64,000 bases of DNA from Liriodendron chinense (taxonomy: Eukaryota > Streptophyta > Magnoliopsida > Magnoliales > Magnoliaceae). Where the stretch lies: contig ML058440.1 of assembly GCA_003013855.2 (NCBI GenBank), positions 1,736,001 through 1,800,000 on the forward strand. The letters run 5' to 3'. Positions 56,331 through 64,000 of this stretch are shown piece after piece (position 1 is the first letter of the stretch; each line of letters begins with the position of its first letter). Position numbers and translations under genes: made by a program. The notes beneath the pieces are model-generated. The model did not search any database. It was not told the DNA's origin and worked only from the letters and a program-made list of their open reading frames with translations.

Positions 56331-57906
56331 TGACACAGGGAGGGCGTGGTAAGGTTGATCACCGTCTCCCTCACTGGATTATTACCTTGAATCCACAAGG
56401 CTTCCGAGATTCCTCAACGGGACTTCCTCAAATCCACAAGGGAAGAATAAGAAAACAAGAAATAATTCCGAAGAAATTCGTAAGTAATTGATCAATGAAT
56501 AAAAACAGAATTACAATGCTTTAAATAATAAACAAAACCCTAGGATGAAGTAACAGACTCCAATTTGAAACACCTAAAAAATGCGACTTACTATAAATAG
56601 TAAAGTTACTATTTATAGATGTCACCTATTCCTACTAGACTTCGTGGTTTTCGGCCAAAAATAGTGTGTTCCCAATCCGACCCAACCACGTGATTCTCCT
56701 AGGTTTTCTAAGCCCTTTTCATGTTGGGCACAACTTTTAAAACTCAACGGATAAAAAGATATGATCAAGCTAAAACTTACTATTTATAGTAAAAACAAAA
56801 TAAAACTAGGTTATTGACCGTCGATCCAGTGTTTAAATTATCTCCGATATTATTGAAATATCCCCAATATGATCTCTATTTCTAGCTCAGCAATACCGAT
56901 AACACTGGTAGCAATACCGATAACACTGGTAGCAATACCGATAACACTGATAGTATAAAAAATTATAGGTATCGGCAATGTATCACTAAATATCGCCAAT
57001 GTCTCAATATCGTCAATATTTTCAATTGTGTAAATTCCAGGCGTCGTTTGTATTGCTAATATTTTTTACTGTGTAAATTCCAAGTGTCGCTTGTATCGTC
57101 AATATATCTGCAATATTTCAATAATATCACCATTGTATCGATATTGCTAAAAATCTGTATATTAAAAAAATTCTCATCTCATATTTTTTTATGGGCATGT
57201 GATTGTATGCAGTATTCAATTTGTCGACAATAATATTGATAATATCACGATGTTATCATTATCACAACATGGCTATAACGAGACCACAATCTTTAGTTTC
57301 TATTTCAGTTGTTAATAATTTGTTAAGTAATATCTTGTGTTGCCAATATTCTGAAATATCAATGGATGTTTGGATGGAAGGTCAGATATTGGATAGATGA
57401 GATGGTTGGATTGATTTCTTACAACAACACATGCTTTTAGGCACCCATTAAATAGGAACCTATTATATATTCATTCTTTTTGCAATTTTTTTTATTCTTA
57501 AATATACAAATATGTGTATTTTATCACATCCTAAGGTTTCATTGAAAAATTCCACCGTTTTTCTCATTTTCTCTACATTTGCGGTTATCAGCGATATTAT
57601 CAACGATGTCGATATTGTTTCCGTATCCCCGGCTAGCGAAACTTGTAGCGATACCAAAACTTCGAATACTACGTCGATCCAATCGATTCTCGCAAATCCG
57701 GCATGGGCAATCCAGCATAGCGGGGTTGATAGGCTTAACTAGCTCGAGCTACCCCAAAATCATATATTATACACGTCCCAAAACTCATCCTGGATTGCAA
57801 GATACAATTGTTTTACAGTCCTGACAGCCCAGATCACTTCCGTCTCCGATCGGGCTTCCTCTGGTCCATCTTGGCCAAGAAAGTGTCTATGACCCGCTCT
57901 ACATCA
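56331..57906 (-). repeat. 3' LTR of the gypsy element, enlarged by an insertion
   Basis: It starts TGACACAGGGAGGG and ends CTCTACATCA. It matches the 62436-63121 LTR except for the 845-bp hAT insertion plus its duplicated target (56827-57679). By eye about 10 differences occur in the first 105 aligned bases, so the insertion of the gypsy element is old. Confidence 0.9.
56827..57671. mobile_element. hAT derivative inserted in the gypsy 3' LTR
   Basis: A perfect 8-bp duplication CGTCGATC lies at 56819-56826 and 57672-57679. The ends are CAGTGTTTAAAT and (inverted) TAGTATTCGAAG. It is TATCG/CGATA-rich, has a three-copy 21-bp repeat GCAATACCGATAACACTGGTA at 56890-56952, and carries the shared TTTCATTGAAAAATTCCACC block near 57537. 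It is absent from the 5' LTR, so it postdates the gypsy insertion. Confidence 0.9.
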
Positions 57907-60900
57907 GTCCCCTCCACTTCAAAAGAACTCGACCTCGAGTTCTCGTCCAGCTTCGGTTCATGATACTCGTACATATCCGCAACATTTAAAGTCCTCGAAA
58001 TCTCCATGTTATCCGGAAGATCAAGAACGTAGTCGTTGTCACTGATCTTGCAAATGATCGACACCAGTCCAATCTTCTTGTGCTTCAATTTGTTATAGGT
58101 CCGATAGGAAATTGCTCTTTACGTAGATAGACCATCACCTGATCGCCTACTTCAAACAACTTGACACGCCGATGCTTGTTGGCCTCTTCCTTGTACTTCT
58201 CCTTCCAAGCATGTAGCTTGTTCCAAACGTCCTCATGAATATCCATCATCTGGTCCGTCATATGATCAACTGCAATACTCATGCCCGAAATCTTGGGCAG
58301 CAGGACCAAATCAAGTGTGTGGCGACTGGCGAGGCACTCGCCCATAAACAATTTGGAATGGAGAGTTCCCTGTCAAGCGGTTTACCATGTTATTGAATGC
58401 GAACTCCGCTTGAGCCAAGGCCATGCCCCGTTGCATTGGCTTGTCACCCGAAATACAACGAATGAAATTCCCCAATGTGCAGTTTACGACCTCAGTCTGC
58501 CCATCTGTCTACGGATGGTAGGCGTTGCTGAATTGAAGTCGCATACCGAACCGATTCCACAAGGCTCGCTAAAAACGGCTAATGAAATTTGTGTCCCGGT
58601 CTGAAGTGATCGTCTTAGAAATCCCATGTAGTCGTACAACCTCCCTGAAGAACAAATTCGCCACGTGTACTGCATCAAAGGGCATCAAAGGTCTTCTTAT
58701 AGGGAATGAAGTGTGCCATCTTGGAGAATCGGTCTACCACCACGAACATTGAATCCATGTCACATTGTGTTCATATGAGACCCAATACAAAGTCCATGGA
58801 TAAATCCTCTCAAAGGGCATCAGGTACAGACAATGGAGTATAGAGACCCGTATTCTGAGATTGTCCCTTAGAGGTTTCGCAAACATGGCATCGTTGCATT
58901 GCTTTCCCCACATCAAGAGACAATTGCGGCCAGTAATACCGCTCTTCCACCCGTGCTCTGGTCTTGTCCCGTCTAAGGTGACCTCCAAGGCCACCACCAT
59001 GTAGCTCAATAATAATCTTCTCCCACAACAAACTCTGCGGGATGCAAAGTTAATTCCCTTTGAAAAGGAATCCATGATGAATTAGAAAGTCACTCGGGTG
59101 ACCCTCTTGGCACCTCGTCCATACATCAACAAAGTCCTCATCTTCAGACTTCAGCGTAAAGTTTTTTAAGACAGTCAAATCCAACCACCTCATTGCTCAC
59201 CGTAACAAGAAAAGAGGCACGGCGACTAAGTGCATCGGTCACCTTGTTCTACTATCCTGACTTATGCTTCAGAACAAACGTGAATTCCTACAAAAACATA
59301 ATCCATCTAACAAGCACACAGTTCATGTTAGTCTGACTATTAATAAACTTTAAGGCTTGATAGTCAATATAGAGAACAAACTCTCTCTGAATCAGATAAT
59401 GGCACCAATGACGCAGTGCCTGGACCATTGCGTACAACTCAAGCTCATACGTCGACCACTTCTTCCGTGCATCGTTGAGCTTCTCACTGTAATAGGCAAC
59501 CGGCCTACCTTCCTGAGATAAAATCCCTCCAATACCGACACATGAAGCGTCACATTCTACTTCAAACAATTTGTCGAATTGGGAAGGACCAGGACCGGCG
59601 TTGTGAACAACCATTGTTTAATTTCAGCGAAGCTATTGTCTGCCTCGTTGGTCCACTGAAACGATCCCTTCTTCATGCAATCGGTGATTGGCGCGACAAT
59701 GGTATTGAAATTACACACGAATCAACGATAAAAGGTCACCAATCCATGAAAACTTTGTACCTCATGAATGTTTGTCAGGGTAAGCCAATCCCGAATAGCT
59801 CGAACCTTCTCCTCGTCTACACGATACCATGAATGTCACAACAAACCCCAAGAATAATAGCTGATCGGTTAAGACGCTACAATTCTTCAGGTTTAAATAT
59901 AGCTTATTATCGGCAAATACTGGTAACACTTGCCGGAGATGGTTCATATGCTCCGTCTCATTCTGACTATAGATCAAGATGTCATCAAAGTACACCACTA
60001 CGAACCAGCCAATGAACGGCTTCAACACTTAATTCATTAGGCGCATAAAAGTACTTGGAGCATTAGATAAACCGAATGACATAATCAGCAACTCATACAG
60101 CCCTTCCTTGGTCTTGAAGGCCGTTTTCCATTCATCACCCGACCTGATGCAAATTTGATGGTACCCACTTTGTAGATCTAGCTTGGAAAATACTTTGGCA
60201 CCTTCAAGTATGTCGAGCATGTCGTCTAGCCGAGATATTGGAAACCGATATTTAATGGTTATCTTGTTAATTACCCGGCTATCGACACACGTTCGCCAAC
60301 TCTCATCTTTCTTTGGAGTTAATAACGCTTGCACGACACATGGGCTCATGCTTTCTTTGAGATGACCCTTACAAATCAGTTCCTCCACTCTCTCCTAAAG
60401 TATTTCACACTCTTTTGGACTCATTCGATAGTGTGGCCGATTGGGCAAAATAGTCCCAAGGACAAGGTCGATATGATGTTGGATGTCTCTCATGGGAGGC
60501 AATCCATCAGGTAACTCAGGCCAAATACTTTTCAATTCATTCAACAATGATTTAAGGCTAGGGGGGATATTAGAGGGTTCCGAGTCCTCACCTTTCACCA
60601 CCACGGCGTACACCTCGCCGATTTCCTTTGATTCCTCAACGAACTCCTGAATGACCATGAGAGAGTTCCCCTCCACTTTAGAAGCTTCGGGGTGTTTCTC
60701 CGACACCATAGGGGCCAAAATCACCTTGCGACCATCATTGACGAATATATATATTGTCTCATCCACGGTGGGTCGCATCTCAATCTAATTGTCATGACTA
60801 CCCAAGCAACATATGGCAGACCTCCATGTCAACCACATCACAAATGACCACATCCTTGTAGTTTTTACCAAGAGAAAATGAGACAGTGCATTGTTCAGTT

Positions 60901-61325
60901 ACCTTGGTCTCGTTCACCTTCTTGATCCATCCAATCGAGTAAGGAGTGGGATGCTTTGTTGTAGGAAGCAGCAACTTGTTCACCATCACTTTCAAGATGA
61001 TGTTCTCGTTGCTACCATTGTCTATGATAACATCACAGACTTTGCCATTCATAGTGCACCACGTGCGGAAAATGTTGTGCCATTGCTGGTGCACTTCCTT
61101 CCTTGGCGCGTAAAGTAGCCGTCTCGCGACTAAGAACTCACCATGGTCCTCTGCCAACAATTCTACAACTTCTATGTCCCCCTCATCTGCTTGTTCCAAC
61201 CCATCAAATTCATGGTATTCCGCTACTTCTCCTTCAACACCCCCTTCGTTAATAGCCAAGTGGGCTGCGGGGCATTGAGGGCAATCGTTCGACAAGTGGT
61301 CCGGCTAGCCACAACGGAAACAATT
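57834..61325 (-). pseudogene. Gypsy pol region (knuckle, protease, RT, RNase H, integrase), broken
   Basis: Reading from high to low coordinates: the CCHC knuckle near 61320-61280 has a TAG stop inside it (61305-61307). The protease region near 61040 reads IDNGS where DGGS or D[ST]G is expected. RT blocks run 60388-59850 with VVYFDDILIYS intact. RNase H (ECDAS...GIGGILSQ) is at 59614-59288. An integrase zinc-binding segment (LRRDKT...YYWP...CHVC) is near 58990-58850, and the integrase C-terminus is at 58351-57834. Several stops and frameshifts separate these blocks. Confidence 0.88.
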
Positions 61326-61873
61326 ATTCGACCTTGGTCGCACGTATAGATTAGGAGCCCTGTTCGACCCTACTGCTGTAGGTGCTGCCTATTGGGGCCT
61401 AGAAGGACCACTCCCCGTGTCACAGTTTATGGTCGTTGGAGGCTGAGATCGCCCACAAACTAGCTCCTTTCCCTTGTATGACGTCGTGTCCTGCGTAGGA
61501 TCCGTTACAGGGGTCCGAGTTGAAGGATAAGTACGGGCAGGGGCCCTTGCGAGTTGCGTCTCAATCTTGCTAATTCCACTGCATCATCCACAGTCCAGAC
61601 CGAATGTAACTAAACTTGGTCCTGAATTGTGAGACGTAGACCGCCGATGAACCGCGCTATTTTCTGCGGGTCGGTCTCCATCAAGTCATTTCGCATTGCT
61701 GACCTTTCGAATTATACGGTGTATTCAACAACGGTTCGGTTCCCTTGTCTACAGTTTTGGTATTGCTGGAACAACACATACTCATAATCTCTGGAAAGAA
61801 ATCAAGTTCAAAGAAGTTGTCTCATCCGTGGCCATGATCGGATGGGCAACTTATTCTGACGGGTACGGGTGAA

Positions 61874-62404
61874 CTACAACTGCCCCCACCATGCTGAGGC
61901 ACCCGACTTCAACTTGTATGCAACTAATTTAACTCGCTTATCTGTCGGAACGTTGATATAATCAAAATAACGTTCAACTTCTACGAGCCAATCAAGGAAA
62001 TCCTCTATACACAGTAAAGCATTAAAACTAAGAAGTTCAGCTTTACCTCGAAAATCTCTCTCAACACGATCCACACGATCGTTCCCACGTGCAGGCCGTC
62101 GTATGATAATGTCTTCAACCTCCTCATCGTTGGGTTCTAAATCGTCTGGGGCAGCCCTACGATTGGTCACCAGGGGTGCTCTATGGAATATGGGGTTGTT
62201 TCGCACAACAACCACAGGTAGTTCATCATCGCCTTGGGCTTGGGGCGGAATTAACGATGCTGCGATTTGGTCGAGGGTTGCCTGTATACCTTGCAGGATC
62301 AACCAATTCTCCCGTTGCGCTACATTGAAAGCTGCCGCCATGAGATAGTCCCTTAGAGCACCGTCCACATGATGAAAATTCGACCCATCGTTAGACGTCA
62401 TCAT
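61874..62404 (-). pseudogene. Gypsy gag N-terminal frame
   Basis: The frame opens MMTSNDGSNF at 62404, 17 bp inside the PBS. It runs through an acidic linker to a retrotransposon-gag block (FLDWLVEVERYFDYINVPTD, SGASAWW) and is lost to stop or frameshift at 61874. The capsid block WL.EVE..F is typical of plant gypsy gag. It is partial. Confidence 0.8.
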
Positions 62405-62421
62405 CCCAAGGAATAATCCTC

Positions 62422-62433
62422 GCTCTGATACCA
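62422..62433 (-). other. Primer binding site of the gypsy element
   Basis: The minus strand reads TGGTATCAGAGC, an exact 12-base match to the 3' end complement of initiator tRNA-Met, 2 bp from the 5' LTR. Confidence 0.93.
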
Positions 62434-62435
62434 CT

Positions 62436-63121
62436 TGAAGCAGGGAGGGCGTGGTAAGGTTGATCACCATCTCCCTCACTAGATAATTACCTTGAATCCA
62501 CAAGGCTTTCGGGACTCCTCAGCCGAACTTCCTCGAATCCACAAGGGAAGAATAAGAAAACACGAAATAATTCGTAAGTAATTGATTGATGAATAAAAAC
62601 GGAATTACAATGCTTTAAATAATAAACTAAACCCTAGGACGAAGTATTAGACTCCAACTCCAACTACAACACCTAAAAACGCGACTTACTATTTATAAAT
62701 GTCACCTATTCCTACTAGACTTCGTGGTTTTCGGCCAAAAATAGTAAGTTCCCAATCACGTGATTCTCTTAGGTTTTCTAAGCCCTTTTCATGTTAGGCA
62801 CAACTTTTAAAACTCAACGGATAAAAAGATAAAATCAAACTAAAACTTACTATTTATAATAAAAACAAAATAAAACTAGGCTAATGACCATCGATCTGAT
62901 CGAATCTCACAAATCTAGCATGGACAACCTGGCATAGCAGGGTTGGTTGGCTTAACTAGCTCAAGCTACCCCAAAATCATATATTATACGTCCCAAAACT
63001 CATCTCGGATTGTGAGATACGATTATTTTACAGTCCTAACGGCCTGAATCACTTCCGTCTCCGATCAGGTTTCCTTTGGTCCATCTTGGCCATGAAAGTG
63101 TCTGCGGCCCGCTCTACATCA
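62436..63121 (-). repeat. 5' LTR of the gypsy element
   Basis: A 686-bp LTR with TG...CA ends, TGAAGCAGGGAGGG to CTCTACATCA. It is the uninterrupted counterpart of the LTR at 56331-57906. Confidence 0.9.
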
Positions 63122-63126
63122 CAAAA

Positions 63127-64000
63127 TTCCCAATTCTCATGAACCCTAAATGCCCAAATCTCAAGTGTTCTCCCATGAACCCTAAATGCCCAATTCCCAT
63201 GAACCCTAAATGCCCAAATCTCAAGTTTTCTCCCCCTAACCCTAGTCTTAGAACCTACAAGTCAGCCCATTAAATGTGGATCGGGCCTATGCTTAGTTGG
63301 AAGTCATATCCTTCCATTGGGACTAGTTTTAATTGATTTATATGGTTTCATAGCATGCAGGCATGTGATTTAGGTTAAATCAAATTTTATTTCCTATTGT
63401 TTACTCCTAATCATGTGGTAGGTTAACATCTTTTGCGACTTAGATTACTTAATGGACTCTTTAGTAATCTCCACGTTGCATGCTAGCATTAAATCATGCG
63501 TCCTGCATCACAAGGTTACCAAGAATCTTTTTCAGCCATTTGCCCAACCTCTAAGAACACTTTTGAATGATAGTGTGCATTTAAGACCACTGAGAATACA
63601 TTCTCCTCCCTCTAAGGATGGTGTGTTGAATGATCGTGTGCATTTAGATTCCCCTCAACCTCTAAGAAAAGTACTCGAGGTCCAAAACTCCTTAGATTTT
63701 GACCTAGGTTTGCAGTCTCTTTGGCTAGTTGGGGTTCAGGACTAGCAATCTAGCCATTTCAAGCAAGAAGCAAAGTGAGATTGAGAGAGCAGCATTGCCA
63801 AACTTATAGGCACAAAAAGAGCACAAGTACATGTGTTTAATATTGTTAAATTCATCCCTGTGGTATACTAACATACGCTTTGGTGAGCGCAGCATGGGTG
63901 TAATACCAGCATTATGATATTATACTAAGATACTGTATACAAGCATATCTTCATTGTTTCTAAAGAAGCATCCCTCAAGGTAAGAAAAAATAACATAGCT
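63127..64000. other. Non-coding flank, unrecognised
   Basis: CATGAACCCTAAATGCCCAA is repeated three times between 63138 and 63220. A frame at 63452-63745 (97 aa) includes internally repeated phrases (PLRTLLNDSVHLRP and similar) and matches nothing I know. No BCHC2 exon was recognised on the minus strand. Confidence 0.45.

Larger units (their letters stand above)
56331..63121 (-). mobile_element. Ty3/gypsy LTR retrotransposon, complete but decayed
   Basis: A perfect 5-bp duplication CAAAA (56326-56330 and 63122-63126) encloses a 6.8-kb element with LTRs starting TG and ending CA. It has an exact initiator-tRNA-Met PBS and a purine tract GTGGAGGGGAC next to the 3' LTR (57907-57917). On the minus strand gag, CCHC knuckle, protease, RT, RNase H and integrase follow in Ty3/gypsy order. 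The pol reading frame is split by stops and frameshifts, so it is non-autonomous. No chromodomain was recognised. It lies in a BCHC2 intron or just upstream of the visible part. Confidence 0.93.

Noticed and set aside
56890..56952. CRISPR-like regular repeat
   Set aside because: Three direct 21-bp units without spacers inside a plant hAT element; not a CRISPR array.
1..64000. tRNA, rRNA, snRNA or microRNA genes
   Set aside because: None could be recognised by eye. The fold-back MITEs could resemble microRNA hairpins, but their paired TIRs and duplications explain them.

Overview
This is nuclear DNA of a flowering plant. It has split genes with GT-AG introns, plant-specific protein families and very dense plant transposable elements (Ty3/gypsy, Ty1/copia, L1-type and RTE-type LINEs, hAT and Tourist-like DNA elements). 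Introns of 9-13 kb and abundant old degenerate repeats suggest a large-genome angiosperm. A magnoliid such as Magnolia, Liriodendron or Cinnamomum would fit, but that is a weak impression. I see no bacterial, organellar, CRISPR or operon-like features.

Only two host genes are supported. (1) At 419-5686 (+) there is an apparently intact six-exon cytochrome P450 of the CYP704 family, 516 aa by my exon joining, with a hAT MITE in its first intron. (2) At 8960-52820 (-) lie the last 23 coding exons (1,674 aa) of a BEACH-domain protein matching Arabidopsis BCHC2 (At2g45540). They comprise an armadillo-like or low-complexity middle region, PH-like domain, BEACH domain and WD40 propeller. All 23 exons join in frame with GT/AG borders. 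The N-terminal part must lie beyond base 64000. The two genes converge, with about 3.3 kb between their stop codons.

The rest is mobile DNA, almost all inside introns of the BEACH gene. Intron 14 (15367-24605) holds hAT pieces and an RTE LINE split by a copia element (18911-23975). Intron 8 (25667-38233) holds a hAT remnant, a paired-TSD MITE, an L1 LINE of about 3.8 kb (30441-34234) and an RTE LINE with a nested hAT derivative. Intron 7 (38383-44538) holds a 2.9-kb hAT element (41155-44102) that itself contains an L1 tail and a second hAT MITE, each with its own target duplication. Smaller introns hold a GGCTCG-rich hAT element (46970-47743), L1 tails and MITEs. Upstream of the last visible exon, 52.8-64 kb is repeats only, dominated by a complete but decayed Ty3/gypsy element (56331-63121, TSD CAAAA) whose 3' LTR carries a further hAT insertion.

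I found no convincing undescribed system. The notable material is the nested insertion history: about ten target-site duplications can be read directly. They show one hAT superfamily, in autonomous-remnant and many MITE forms, repeatedly colonising one essential-type gene while its exons stay intact.
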